Below, in pieces: positions 34,919 through 42,902 of a stretch of DNA of 64,000 nt; positions within the stretch are counted from its first letter, which is position 1, and the number at the start of each line of letters is the position of its first letter. The DNA lies in the NCBI RefSeq assembly GCF_001279695.1, contig NZ_LGDD01000223.1, positions 1 through 64,000 of the forward strand. Reading direction: 5' to 3'. This DNA comes from Streptomyces sp. WM6378. GTDB lineage: Bacteria > Actinomycetota > Actinomycetes > Streptomycetales > Streptomycetaceae. The position numbers were made by a program, and so were the translations under genes. A model generated the notes under the pieces. The model searched no databases. It had not been told where the DNA came from and saw nothing but the letters and a program-made list of their open reading frames with translations.

Positions 34919-34969
34919 GACCCTTTTAATTTGACACAGGGGGGTGTGTGGCGTAAATTAGAAGAGTCA
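34919..34969 (+). promoter_or_regulatory. R-box promoter 4 (drives the tRNA cluster)
   Basis: GACCCTTTTAATTTGACA, with TTGACA as -35 (34931-34936), 17 bases, GCGTAAATTAGAAGAGTC with TAAATT as -10 (34954-34959). A GCGGGG/CCCCGC hairpin (34970-34989) begins just after the expected start site. The next 900 bases contain tRNA and hairpin elements and no supported protein gene. Confidence 0.85.
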
Positions 34970-34993
34970 GCGGGGGTGATCAACCCCGCAGTC

Positions 34994-35034
34994 GCCGTAC
35001 GGCACACGGACGCGGCCGATCCGCACCGTACGGC
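34994..35034 (+). ncRNA. 9-bp stem in the tRNA transcript
   Basis: GCCGTACGG and CCGTACGGC enclose 23 bases with an inner GCGG/CCGC hairpin. It belongs to a set of 9-bp stems in R-box transcripts (33338, 35283, 35335) and may be a processing signal or a stabilising element. Confidence 0.5.
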
Positions 35035-35214
35035 AGGCTCGCAGCTACAGGAGCTGGCCCTGAAGGCATTCGGGGCGAGGGTCCAACTCCCCACGAGTCA
35101 CGACGTGTTGGCGCACTCCACCCACCGGCGCTCCGGCAGGGCACACGCCAGCACATCAATCGGACCAGACCGACTGATCCTCGGTCGGGTTGAAGGGAGA
35201 AGGACGCTTCCCCT

Positions 35215-35279
35215 GGAGCGGTAGCTCAGTGGCAGAGACCCCGTTTGGGGTGGTCGCGGGTTCGAGTCCCGTCCGCTCA
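35215..35279 (+). tRNA. tRNA-like gene with shrunken anticodon loop
   Basis: GGAGCGG acceptor pairs with CCGCTC; D-arm GCTC AGTGGCA GAG and T-arm GCGGG TTCGAGT CCCGT are clear. The middle folds best as ACCCC / GGGGT (35238-35242 with 35247-35251) closed by only four bases, GTTT, so the normal seven-base anticodon loop is missing. The total is 65 bases rather than about 72. Read the other way, the TTTGGGG stretch recalls a proline (UGG) loop. It is either a decayed tRNA-Pro or a tRNA-shaped decoy that cannot be cut in an anticodon loop. Confidence 0.5.
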
Positions 35280-35282
35280 CGA

Positions 35283-35370
35283 CGTGTCAGCAGGGAGGTG
35301 AAGTTCCCCGCGGATCCGGCCTAGCTGACACGCATCCGTTTGCAGCATCTGGGGAGGTCCCGCAAACGGA
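35283..35370 (+). ncRNA. Two consecutive 9-bp stems between tRNA genes
   Basis: CGTGTCAGC / GCTGACACG (35283-35291 with 35324-35332, inner GGGA/TTCC hairpin) is followed at once by TCCGTTTGC / GCAAACGGA (35335-35343 with 35362-35370). Both stems are perfect. They are not tRNAs. Processing signals or small structured RNAs are possible. Confidence 0.5.
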
Positions 35371-35448
35371 CCGGCCGTCGGCCGGGGAAGGCGATGGACG
35401 TGTCCTCACGGACGCAACCTGATCTGGTCCCCGGCCGATGCCGGACAC

Positions 35449-35521
35449 GCCCTCGTGGAGTAGTGGATATCTCGCCCGGCTCTAAACCGGGAGGTCGTGG
35501 GTTCAAATCTCACCGAGGGTA
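35449..35521 (+). tRNA. tRNA with anticodon CUA (amber suppressor type)
   Basis: A complete cloverleaf: acceptor GCCCTCG with CGAGGGT (first pair G-U), short D-stem GAG/CTC, anticodon stem CCCGG / CCGGG with loop CTCTAAA, variable AGGTC, T-arm GTGGG TTCAAAT CTCAC, discriminator A. Loop positions 34-36 are CTA, which reads the stop codon UAG. The amino acid it carries cannot be read from sequence. It has no encoded CCA. It lies within the R-box-controlled tRNA cluster. Confidence 0.85.
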
Positions 35522-35545
35522 CGCAAGTTGCGCATTATGCGCGCC

Positions 35546-35617
35546 GCTCCTGTCGTTCAACGGAGAGGACGCCGGTCTACGAAGCCGGAGATCAAGGTTC
35601 GAGTCCTTGCAGGAGCA
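35546..35617 (+). tRNA. tRNA-Arg(ACG)
   Basis: Acceptor GCTCCTG / CAGGAGC, D-stem GTTC/GGAC, anticodon stem CCGGT / GCCGG with loop CTACGAA (anticodon ACG), variable AGAT, T-arm CAAGG TTCGAGT CCTTG, discriminator A. ACG becomes ICG after deamination and reads CGU/CGC/CGA. tRNA-Arg(ICG) is a known target of the tRNase colicin D, which fits a replacement role. Confidence 0.88.
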
Positions 35618-35696
35618 CCTATTTGTCCGCTGTCGCGCCGCCCACCGGTGCCCAGAGGCGATGGCCCCGGCCTCCGGGGCGCGATCGCCAATCCCA

Positions 35697-35767
35697 GGGG
35701 GTGTAGCTCAGAGGCAGAGCGACGGTCTCCAAAACCGGCAGCGCAGGTTCGATTCCTGCCACCCCCC
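35697..35767 (+). tRNA. tRNA-Trp(CCA)
   Basis: Acceptor GGGGGTG / CACCCCC, D-arm GCTC AGAGGCA GAGC, anticodon stem ACGGT / ACCGG (outer A-G mismatch) with loop CTCCAAA (anticodon CCA), T-arm GCAGG TTCGATT CCTGC. The discriminator position appears to be C rather than the usual G of tRNA-Trp, which would be unusual for charging. It is the last clear element of the cluster. Confidence 0.82.
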
Positions 35768-35901
35768 GCTGTGTCCCCTCCGTGCGATCCGTCGCGCCGC
35801 TGGACGTCTTCCTCGGCCTTCACGGTCGAGGGAGATCGCCGGCCGTCTCACTCGACGGGTTTGCCCGGCTGTTCCTGCTGCTCTGTAAGGGAGGCCCGCC
35901 C

Positions 35902-36510
35902 GTGGCCACGCAGTACCCGCTCTCCGGAGTGTCGAGGGTCATACACCCCGACGGCACCGTCGATCGCGTGGAGTTCCACGACCGGCCGCAGACCGCAGAC
36001 GAGACGCGAGCGTTCGCAAAGTACCGCGACCTGTCGCCGCTGGAGCTGATGCGGCAGCTGCGCACCGCCGAGTGGAATGCGGACGTCGCCCAGTCCGAAC
36101 GCGATCAGTGGAAGGCGAGCGCGCAGAGGCTTCAGATGGAGCTGGCCCAGGCGGAGCGAAAGCTGGCCGCGATCACGCCGGACGGGTGGGAACTGCCCAA
36201 GACCGTCCGGGCGCTGCTCGCGCACGCCGAAGCCCACGGCTGGCGCTCTGCGCGGGCCTGGACGCCGCGGGGGACGGACGAGATGCTACTGAAGGTCGTC
36301 CTCGGCCGGGACGCCCTCCCCTCCGACGCTCCCTCGCGCGGAGCCCAGTGGCGCTTCGAGTTGACCTGGATCTGTGTACCGGGCTCGGCCCGCCGGGCCC
36401 GTGCCGGCCTTGTTCGCACGCCTGACCGCCCGCAGTGGCATGACGCTCCGTCGGTGCGCAAGATCCGCGAACTGATCCGTGAGCACTCGTACGCGAAGGG
36501 CGCAGCGTGA
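35902..36510 (+). CDS. Hypothetical protein with central coiled coil, 202 aa
   Basis: GTG 35902 with GGGAGG seven bases upstream. The N-terminus contains VSRVIHPDGTVDRVEFHDRP; residues 60-100 form a coiled coil (AQSERDQWKASAQRLQMELA); the C-terminal half is alpha/beta and basic. No family is recognised. It follows the tRNA cluster by 134 bases and may be read by the same transcript. It is coupled to the next gene by a GTGA overlap. Confidence 0.7.
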   Translation: MATQYPLSGVSRVIHPDGTVDRVEFHDRPQTADETRAFAKYRDLSPLELMRQLRTAEWNADVAQSERDQWKASAQRLQMELAQAERKLAAITPDGWELPKTVRALLAHAEAHGWRSARAWTPRGTDEMLLKVVLGRDALPSDAPSRGAQWRFELTWICVPGSARRARAGLVRTPDRPQWHDAPSVRKIRELIREHSYAKGAA

Positions 36511-36746
36511 TCGCCTTCGCCGTCCTCGCCGTCCTCGGCCTGCTCGCTCTCGGCTACGCCGCGGGACGACTCCGGCCCTGGGAACGCTTCGGGACGTGGG
36601 TGGAGGACCTGCTCCTGCCGCACAACCACAAACGCTGGGTCGGCAACCGCGTGCGCGAGTGGGCCCTCTTCGCAGCCCTGGCCGTCACGCGGCCCTGGGC
36701 CGCACTCGAGGTCTGGCGGACACGCAAGTCCCCGGAGGTGTCCTGA
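36507..36746 (+). CDS. Small membrane-anchored protein, 79 aa
   Basis: GTG overlaps the previous stop. An N-terminal membrane helix (MIAFAVLAVLGLLALGYAAG) is followed by a basic amphipathic segment and a second hydrophobic stretch (WALFAALAVTRPWAALEVW). No family is recognised. Confidence 0.65.
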   Translation: MIAFAVLAVLGLLALGYAAGRLRPWERFGTWVEDLLLPHNHKRWVGNRVREWALFAALAVTRPWAALEVWRTRKSPEVS

Positions 36747-36867
36747 ACATCGTCCACCGCCGCCCTGCCGTCATCGGACGGGGTCGCTGCGCCCTGAGAC
36801 GGGGCGATCGCCCGCAGTGATCTGACGCAGCCCCGAGCCGAAGTCGTCCGTACAGCAGAGGAGTTCC

Positions 36868-38133
36868 TTGACCGTCCGACATCTCACCGAGCGCGTTGAG
36901 CTGCCGCTGCCCGGCATCGGCTCCGCCTCAGCCCGGGTCACCATCCTGGAGCGCGGCCGCGTCCGCTACGTCGTGCGTGCTCCACATGTGCACGGGACCT
37001 TCGTGGTCGTGCCGGAACACATCGCGAACGGTCCGATTCTGCCGGCCACCGTCGCGGTGCAGTTCGGTGACGGCATGGAGCCGCTCGGCGACTTCTACCG
37101 CGAGCACCGGCCCGACGAGCCGGTGGTGCACGGCGTCCGGGTCCATGGCTGGACCGGGCACCTGTACCCGGATGACCTGCCGACCGGCTGGTTCCTGGGC
37201 CGTTACGCCGCGGGCCTGCGCAACGGCATTCACCATGAGCTCACCCGCGGCACGGAGCGCCGCACCGAGGCCGTGATCCTTGCCATCGTCACGCACTGGC
37301 GCAGCCTGCCCGTTCGGCGCGCCCTCATGAGGACGGCGGCGCGCGAGAAGGCAGCGGAGTACGCCGAGCACGACGGCAACCGCGCGACCGCGGCGGAGGC
37401 TCAGGTCGTCGAGCTCGAGCAGGCGGCCCGGGCCGTACGTCGGCGGCTCTGTGCGCTGGCCGGCATTCTGCGCCGCCGCCCGCGTCTCGTGCAGTGGCCG
37501 GATCCCGAGCCGGTGCAGCTGCGGATCGAAGATCCCCGCCGTGGGCCGCTCGGGCAGATCACGGTCCGCGAGGTCGCGGTGAACGCCGAGGTCGCGGGCA
37601 GCGTCGTCTACGAGGTTACCGGCCCTCGGGTATCCGGGCGGTTCACCGTCGGACCGAACCGGTACCGGACGGAGCCGATCCCGCAGGGCATCTGGGTCGC
37701 CTACGGGCACGCCAGCGGCGCGTACTACGAGCATGAGCGCGCTCACGCGCCCGTGGTCAACGGAGTACGCCTGTGCGGCCAGTGGGACCAGGACACGAGC
37801 GCCGGCATCACCCCCACCGCCCCCGACACGATCGGTGCCCAGGTGCCGTCCCGGGGCTCGGCGCCGTACGCCACCGAGCGCCGCACCGCAGCTGTCGTCC
37901 GCGCGCTAGCGCTGCACTACCTGCGCCGGAAGGACCTTGCCGCGCTGCGCCTGGCGGCCGCGCAGGCCAACGTCCCGACCATGCGGGCAGACGCACGGCG
38001 GTCGCTGCGCGAGGTCACGCAGCAGTTGGCCATCGAAGAGCGCAATGCGCGCCGCCATCGGGCCCGCGAGCGCGAGCTGCTCTCCCTGGTCCCTGGCAGC
38101 CCTCGCGAAGACCTGCCGGTCGAAGCCGCTTGA
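36868..38133 (+). CDS. Hypothetical protein with internal duplication, 421 aa
   Basis: TTG start with GAGGAG four bases upstream. Two related halves are visible: around residues 30-140 (VHGTFVVVPEH, EPVVHGVRVHGW, ERRTEAVILAIVTHW) and 235-350 (VSGRFTVGPNR, APVVNGVRLCGQW, ERRTAAVVRALALHY). Each half is followed by a basic coiled coil. No family is recognised. Confidence 0.75.
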   Translation: MTVRHLTERVELPLPGIGSASARVTILERGRVRYVVRAPHVHGTFVVVPEHIANGPILPATVAVQFGDGMEPLGDFYREHRPDEPVVHGVRVHGWTGHLYPDDLPTGWFLGRYAAGLRNGIHHELTRGTERRTEAVILAIVTHWRSLPVRRALMRTAAREKAAEYAEHDGNRATAAEAQVVELEQAARAVRRRLCALAGILRRRPRLVQWPDPEPVQLRIEDPRRGPLGQITVREVAVNAEVAGSVVYEVTGPRVSGRFTVGPNRYRTEPIPQGIWVAYGHASGAYYEHERAHAPVVNGVRLCGQWDQDTSAGITPTAPDTIGAQVPSRGSAPYATERRTAAVVRALALHYLRRKDLAALRLAAAQANVPTMRADARRSLREVTQQLAIEERNARRHRARERELLSLVPGSPREDLPVEAA

Positions 38134-38177
38134 TGAGGCCAAACCCTCCGCCGTACCCCGCCCATGGATTGGAGATC

Positions 38178-39074
38178 ATGCACAGCAACGTCATCGAGCA
38201 GCGGATGCAGGAGGCGCACGAGGACTTCGCCGCCCGCGGCCAGGCCGTGGCCGACGTCCTCAACGCCGAGGACATCCAGGGCGGAGGCTGGACGGCTGAG
38301 GCCGGGGTCAACGTGTACGGGTCGTTCACCCTGCACCACCCCGCCGGTTTCGCCGTCCACGTCGCCCGCCTCACCCCCAACCTCTCCGGAGCGGCCGGGC
38401 GCCGCCTGACAGTCGACGGCCACTACCCGCGGGAGTTCTACGGCGACCGTGCTCCGACGATCGGCGTCGGACTCGACCAGCCGGCCGCCTGGCTCGCGCG
38501 CAGGATCGTCACCAGGTTCCTGCCCGGGTACCTGAATGTGTGGCCCAAGGCGATGCTGCACAAGCGGCTCGAGAAGCGGCAGACCGCTGCCCGGACCCGG
38601 CTCAATGCGCGTCTTGAGCACGCGCTGCCCGCTCTCGGGCCGGGTGCTGTCGGCGGCGGACCCGACCGGCTCCAGTCGTACGGGTCGGTGGCTCACCAGG
38701 TGGAGGGGGAGCGGACGACGTGTCGTGTGAAAGCGCGCATGGACAACCCCGGAACCACAGTCGACCTGCAGCTGGACTGGGTGCCCGCGGATCTCGCCGT
38801 ACGCATCCTCCAGGTCCTCAATCCGGCTTCGCCGCTGGAAGGCCGGATCATGCCCGGCCCACGGGCACTGGGCGCCGCGCCCGAGGCGATCACCACGCCG
38901 CGGATCCTCGTCGGCGAAGTCGTACACGGAGCACGAACTCAGCGCGTGCAACCGCAGCTGTCCAGCGGCCGCAGCGCAGGCGAACGGGCGGTTTTCGAGC
39001 CGTGGTTCGCCCCGTCCCGTACGCGGCGCCCGCTCCAGATGCCCCGGGAAGCAGCCGTTCACGCCGAGCGGTAA
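38178..39074 (+). CDS. Hypothetical protein, 298 aa
   Basis: ATG 38178 (MHSNVIEQRMQEAHEDFAAR) with GGAG just upstream; a TTG three codons earlier is an alternative. A first domain contains FTLHHPAGFAVHVARLTPNL, then a basic helical linker (LHKRLEKRQTAARTRLNARL) and a second beta-rich domain. No family is recognised. It follows 36868-38133 after 44 bases, probably in one operon. Confidence 0.7.
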   Translation: MHSNVIEQRMQEAHEDFAARGQAVADVLNAEDIQGGGWTAEAGVNVYGSFTLHHPAGFAVHVARLTPNLSGAAGRRLTVDGHYPREFYGDRAPTIGVGLDQPAAWLARRIVTRFLPGYLNVWPKAMLHKRLEKRQTAARTRLNARLEHALPALGPGAVGGGPDRLQSYGSVAHQVEGERTTCRVKARMDNPGTTVDLQLDWVPADLAVRILQVLNPASPLEGRIMPGPRALGAAPEAITTPRILVGEVVHGARTQRVQPQLSSGRSAGERAVFEPWFAPSRTRRPLQMPREAAVHAER

Positions 39075-39247
39075 CGGCCCCGGCCGATACCGCATGACGG
39101 GCACGGGGCGCGCCCAGGTGACAACTGTGTCGCCCGGTCACAAGCGGGAAGGGCCGGCACGTGCCGAACTCCGGTGTCAGCGCTCTCTGCCAGCATGGAC
39201 GGGCCGCTCGCGGAGTGGCGGATCAGAAGCCAGCGAAAGGGGAGATC

Positions 39248-39682
39248 GTGGCGAAGTACGAGGAGCAAATCGACAGCATCGGCATCGAGCCGATCGTGGG
39301 CGGGGCGGTGGTGTCGTTCGCCTCCACCCGGCGGGAATCCCAGTTCAACCCGCGCGAGGGCCGGTCCCGTGTGAAGAGTGCCGCGGTGTTCATCGCCCAC
39401 GGTGAGGTGCGCGCCATATGCGAGGCCCTGGTCCAGCGGGAGAGTTACCGCAGCCCCGGCGATGAGGACGATGGCTTCCACGGTTTCCGCATCAGCCCTT
39501 GGGATGGGGAGCCGGACGTACGCGGGTTCTTCCAGTACTTCGGCGGCGGTAGCGTGGTCGAGGTCGATTTGAGCGAGCGTACGCAGTCCGAACTGCTAGG
39601 GAAGCTGCAGCAGATCGGGACGGACGGTGACGGTGAAGTGCACGTCCGCTTCTACGACCACCGCGGCCTGAACTTGGCCTGA
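39248..39682 (+). CDS. Hypothetical protein, 144 aa
   Basis: GTG 39248 with a GGGGAG site very close. Alpha/beta composition with a Gly-rich turn (FFQYFGGGSVVEVDLSERTQ) and an HVRFYDHRGLNLA end. No family is recognised. It is the last plus gene of the 35.9-39.7 kb series. Confidence 0.65.
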   Translation: MAKYEEQIDSIGIEPIVGGAVVSFASTRRESQFNPREGRSRVKSAAVFIAHGEVRAICEALVQRESYRSPGDEDDGFHGFRISPWDGEPDVRGFFQYFGGGSVVEVDLSERTQSELLGKLQQIGTDGDGEVHVRFYDHRGLNLA

Positions 39683-39850
39683 CGGACGGCCCGGGAGCGA
39701 ACGCATTGCCCGGCACCGGGTCCGTCCGCGACGTCGACGTCATCGCGGTGCGCCGGCGCCCGATGTAGCGCGAGGCCCGGCGGCTGGCCGCCGGGCCTCG
39801 CCGGCGCTCGCCAGGTGATTCGACGCCCACCGGCCCGCGGCCGCCGATCC

Positions 39851-40774
39851 TTACCAGGCGGCGACGCGTGCGATGTATGCGAGCAGCGCCCCGGTAACAC
39901 CTGGCGAGGTCGGGACCTCGGCATTGATGGTCATGGTCGAGGCGCCGAAGGCGCGGCTGGCCGCGTGGGTGATCGTTGCGGTGCCCCCGACGGGAGCTAG
40001 CGAGAAGAACCGCACCCCGGGCAGGTTCTCGGGCAGGTCCGCCGCAGAGTGCCCGTCGATGGGCAGTGCGCCGTCGAGGTCGGCCAGGTCGGCGGTGAGG
40101 TGGCGCAGGTGCCAGTCCTCGTGCGCGCACGCACCGTGGCACCGGATCCTCGCCAGGCGCCGGCCGTCGGGCGCGTGCAGCACGTGCCGGGTGTGGTCCT
40201 GGTACTTCTTCGTGTGCACGACGGCCTGTTCGGCGCCGGAGTTGAGCCGGACGATCCAGAAGGCGTCACCATCCTGGTCGTGGAACTGCCAGGTCATGCA
40301 GATGTCGGCGGCGACGGCGAGGTCCGGCCAGTCGGCGGCGGCGCCGGTGTCCTCTCCCTGCCAGGTGTGCAGGTGAACGCTGCTGCGTCCGGCGGCCGGA
40401 TCCGCGATCCACCTTCCGGGGGTACGCGGCCAGTCCCTCACCCGCCCGAGCAACAGGGGTGCCGTGCCGGGCCAGTTGGGCAGCGGTGGATGCGCGTGCG
40501 CGTTCTGGTAGACCGGGCAGTGCGCGCACCGGACCAGGGGCGCGCTCGACCCGCCGTCGGCGGGCAGGCTCGGGAGCTTCCCGCCGACGCAGCGCTCGTA
40601 GCCGCCCCAGCGCTGCCGGCCGGTACGGGCCTCGAAGAGCGACGCGAACCTGATCGGCCGAAGCCCGCAATGGGCAGGCGTGTCGAAATGGGCGTTCAGC
40701 GAAAGCCGGTTCCACCCCTGACCGTCCGGCCCGCGGGACCCGTAGTCGTTGGGGTTGTCCAGGTAGACGGGCAC
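39851..40774 (-). CDS. Hypothetical protein, 307 aa
   Basis: GTG start with GGAG five bases upstream; TAA stop. Trp/His-rich, with one C-x2-C pair (RCAHCPVYQ) and a second Cys pair (CHGAC), possibly a metal site. No family is recognised. It follows 40841-41284 on the same strand after 66 bases. Confidence 0.7.
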   Translation of the reverse strand: MPVYLDNPNDYGSRGPDGQGWNRLSLNAHFDTPAHCGLRPIRFASLFEARTGRQRWGGYERCVGGKLPSLPADGGSSAPLVRCAHCPVYQNAHAHPPLPNWPGTAPLLLGRVRDWPRTPGRWIADPAAGRSSVHLHTWQGEDTGAAADWPDLAVAADICMTWQFHDQDGDAFWIVRLNSGAEQAVVHTKKYQDHTRHVLHAPDGRRLARIRCHGACAHEDWHLRHLTADLADLDGALPIDGHSAADLPENLPGVRFFSLAPVGGTATITHAASRAFGASTMTINAEVPTSPGVTGALLAYIARVAAW

Positions 40775-40840
40775 AAGGTCTCCAATCAGGATCAGGGAAG
40801 CGGTAGAACTTGCCGTCGTCGGGCGGCACGAGGGGCGTGA

Positions 40841-41284
40841 TCAGGCGCCGGAGCGGGAGGCCGCACGGCCGCCACCGATGCCGGAACGGCGCGGCAGCGG
40901 AACGGGGTTGAGCATCGGGTCATCCAGTTGGACGTACCAGTCCTCGCCGTTGGCAAAGATCGTTTCGCATCCGGCGGTGCAGGCCAGTTCTCCGGGCTTG
41001 AGGCGCTTCTGCAGCTCGTGCACCGGCGGGTTGAGGTAGCCGACGGCGGAGCCGTGGTTGCAAAACCCGCGGTCACGTACCGCGTGCCAGACATCAGCCT
41101 CGGCGTGCATCTGCGCCATCTCCAGATCGACATCCAGGCGCTGAGTGAGCACGGCTTCCAACTCATCGGCGCTGTTCTCGTCCGCGTACAGCAGGAGGAC
41201 TCCTTCGTGATGGGGACGGGGGGAGCCGGCGCATGGAGCGTTCGGCCACAACTCCAATGTACTCAGGTCGGCGTCATTCAGCAA
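40841..41284 (-). CDS. Hypothetical protein, 147 aa
   Basis: The start at TTG 41284 is uncertain because no clear ribosome site is seen. Acidic first half (LLLYADENSADELEAVLTQR), then a Cys/His-containing middle (RDRGFCNHGSAVGYLNPPVH) and CTAGCETIF. Divergent from the R-box promoter at 41313. No family is recognised. Confidence 0.55.
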   Translation of the reverse strand: MLNDADLSTLELWPNAPCAGSPRPHHEGVLLLYADENSADELEAVLTQRLDVDLEMAQMHAEADVWHAVRDRGFCNHGSAVGYLNPPVHELQKRLKPGELACTAGCETIFANGEDWYVQLDDPMLNPVPLPRRSGIGGGRAASRSGA

Positions 41285-41312
41285 ACTATTAGGATCATCT
41301 CAGGCCCCAAAC

Positions 41313-41353
41313 GGCCCTTTTGATTTGACTATCGACCTCATTCTGGGTACATT
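41313..41353 (+). promoter_or_regulatory. R-box promoter 5
   Basis: GGCCCTTTTGATTTGACT, with TTGACT as -35 (41325-41330), 17 bases, GGGTACATTTGAGT with TACATT as -10 (41348-41353). A GCG..CGC hairpin follows at about 41364-41382. It drives the two small genes at 41407 and 41819. Confidence 0.82.
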
Positions 41354-41406
41354 TGAGTTTGCCAGCGCGGGGCGATCCTCGCATCCGGATGTCTGAGGAG
41401 TGTGTG

Positions 41407-41736
41407 ATGGAGAAGCTGCCTGTTGGGATCACCGTTCACCGGGTCTACGAGGACGGGGTCGTGGAAGACCTGACCTGCCCGCCGGGCTCTGACCTCTGGC
41501 GCCCCCTCGACTTCGTCCAGCGGGTGATCGCGAAGGGGCACTGGGTCGTCATCGTCCCGGATCAGGGTTCCGGCGTCGTCGCCGAAGTATCCTTCCCGAT
41601 CGGGCCGGACCTGCTGTCGGAGATCGTCTCGAAGGCGATCAGCGCGGGGCAGAGCACGGCCGTCCTGCCCGAGAACTTCGACCGGTCAGGGTTCCTGCCG
41701 GTCCTTCGGAGCCTCACCGCAGGAGATCCGGCGTAG
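41407..41736 (+). CDS. Hypothetical R-box regulon protein, 109 aa
   Basis: ATG 41407 with GAGGAG six bases upstream. Small alpha/beta protein (VGITVHRVYEDGVVEDLTCP; HWVVIVPDQGSGVVAEVSFP). Ends in TAG. No family is recognised. It is the first gene behind R-box promoter 5. Confidence 0.72.
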   Translation: MEKLPVGITVHRVYEDGVVEDLTCPPGSDLWRPLDFVQRVIAKGHWVVIVPDQGSGVVAEVSFPIGPDLLSEIVSKAISAGQSTAVLPENFDRSGFLPVLRSLTAGDPA

Positions 41737-41818
41737 CCCGGAAGGTGGGCACCCGGCCAGGCCAGAGCACCGCGCGCTGCCCGCCAACTCCCAGTCACGC
41801 CAAACGAAAGGCTCCACA

Positions 41819-42082
41819 GTGATCACGAACGTAGAAAGTCTCGCCCCCGCGCAGGTCGTCGCGGAGATCCTGGTCGCGGCGATCCACAACATCGCCGAAC
41901 AGAACATCAACGGGCACAGCCTTGAGGCCGTCAGGACCCGGCTCGAAGGCAACCTTGGCGCGATTGCCCGCGCGGCGAAGACCTACAACTCGTCCATCAA
42001 GGACGGCAAGACCGGGCCCGAGGCGCAGCGTGACGCTGCCCTGGCGGTCGTCACGAACTACCGCTTCCAGCACAAGCTCTAG
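41819..42082 (+). CDS. Hypothetical helical protein, 87 aa
   Basis: GTG start (VITNVESLAPAQVVAEILVA). Entirely helical, with a basic C-terminus. Ends in TAG. It lies 82 bases after the previous gene and is probably in the same R-box transcript. No family is recognised. Confidence 0.65.
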   Translation: MITNVESLAPAQVVAEILVAAIHNIAEQNINGHSLEAVRTRLEGNLGAIARAAKTYNSSIKDGKTGPEAQRDAALAVVTNYRFQHKL

Positions 42083-42269
42083 CCGCCAAGGGCGCCCCGG
42101 CCCCAACCCCGTTGAAGATGGGGCGCGCCGTGCCTCATACCTGAGCACGCCGGCCTGCCGGCTGCCCACCCGGAGATCGGTTGGGACACTCACCGCACTC
42201 TCCAGAAGGGGCAACGCTCGCCCCTTGCCGGGCTCGCCGTCGCCACTGCCTGACGGCCGAATCGCGAGG

Positions 42270-42650
42270 TCAGGTCGTCCAAGACCGGAGTGAGCGCGCG
42301 ACCCCGCGAAGGTCCTCTTCACCGGCGCGGACCGCTCCGGCGAGCGCCCAGAGGGCGTCCGGCTTGGCCGCGACGGCGTGACCGGAGATCTGGAGATAGG
42401 CATCAGCGGCCGCGTACCCGACGACGAGGTTGTAGTCCTCGAAGGGCCTCAGGACCAGGGCGTGGTGCAGGAACGTTGCCGCCCTCGACACGGCATCCTC
42501 GTAATAGGGCTGGCCTGCGATTTGTTCGTAGCGGTGCGCGGTGCCGGTCCAGTGGAGGGCTCCCCAGTCGGCGATCCCGATGTTCCTGGGGGCGGCCTCC
42601 TCCTGGATGGCCAGGAGCCATCCAGGGTCGACGTAGACGATCGGGCTCAC
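42270..42650 (-). CDS. Doc/Fic-fold toxin with altered active site
   Basis: 126 residues; GTG overlaps the antitoxin stop (GTGA). The layout follows Doc toxins: an N-terminal helix (VDPGWLLAIQEEA), then a Fic-type helix pair (AATFLHHALVLRPFEDYNLV, VGYAAADAYLQISGH). In the signature HPFxxGNKR the His is Arg68, Gly is Tyr73 and the Lys/Arg end is missing; Phe70 and Asn74 remain. Doc phosphorylates EF-Tu; this variant may use another chemistry or be inactive. Partner of 42647-42850. Confidence 0.7.
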   Translation of the reverse strand: MSPIVYVDPGWLLAIQEEAAPRNIGIADWGALHWTGTAHRYEQIAGQPYYEDAVSRAATFLHHALVLRPFEDYNLVVGYAAADAYLQISGHAVAAKPDALWALAGAVRAGEEDLRGVARSLRSWTT

Positions 42651-42850
42651 CGCATGCCCTCGGGCGCGTCCTTGACGGCCTCCAGGGCGACCGGTACAGC
42701 GGTTCGGGCAGCAGTGAGGAAGCGCGCCTTGTCGGCGTCGCTGATCAGCAGCTGCTTGGCCCAGGACCGGGTGGACTGGCCAAGTCTCGCGGCGTGCTCG
42801 TTCACCCGGTCCAGTTCTTCCTGTGTGAGGTCTACGGAGATTTTCGGCAT
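42647..42850 (-). CDS. Ribbon-helix-helix antitoxin
   Basis: 67 residues starting MPKISVDLTQEELDRVNEHA, a typical ribbon-helix-helix strand plus first helix, followed by SWAKQLLISDADKARFL. The C-terminal part would cover the toxin. It overlaps the toxin start by four bases. TGCCTCCA-type operator sites stand upstream, so the complex probably represses its own operon. Confidence 0.8.
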   Translation of the reverse strand: MPKISVDLTQEELDRVNEHAARLGQSTRSWAKQLLISDADKARFLTAARTAVPVALEAVKDAPEGMR

Positions 42851-42870
42851 GTCTCTACCGTACCGCCCGA

Positions 42871-42902
42871 TGCCTCCATCTGTGGAGGCACCAGTGGAGG
42901 CA
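42871..42902 (-). promoter_or_regulatory. Operator of the toxin-antitoxin operon
   Basis: TGCCTCCA, four bases, TGGAGGCA form a palindrome (42871-42890); a third half-site TGGAGGCA follows at 42895-42902. It lies 20 bases before the antitoxin ATG. Confidence 0.75.
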
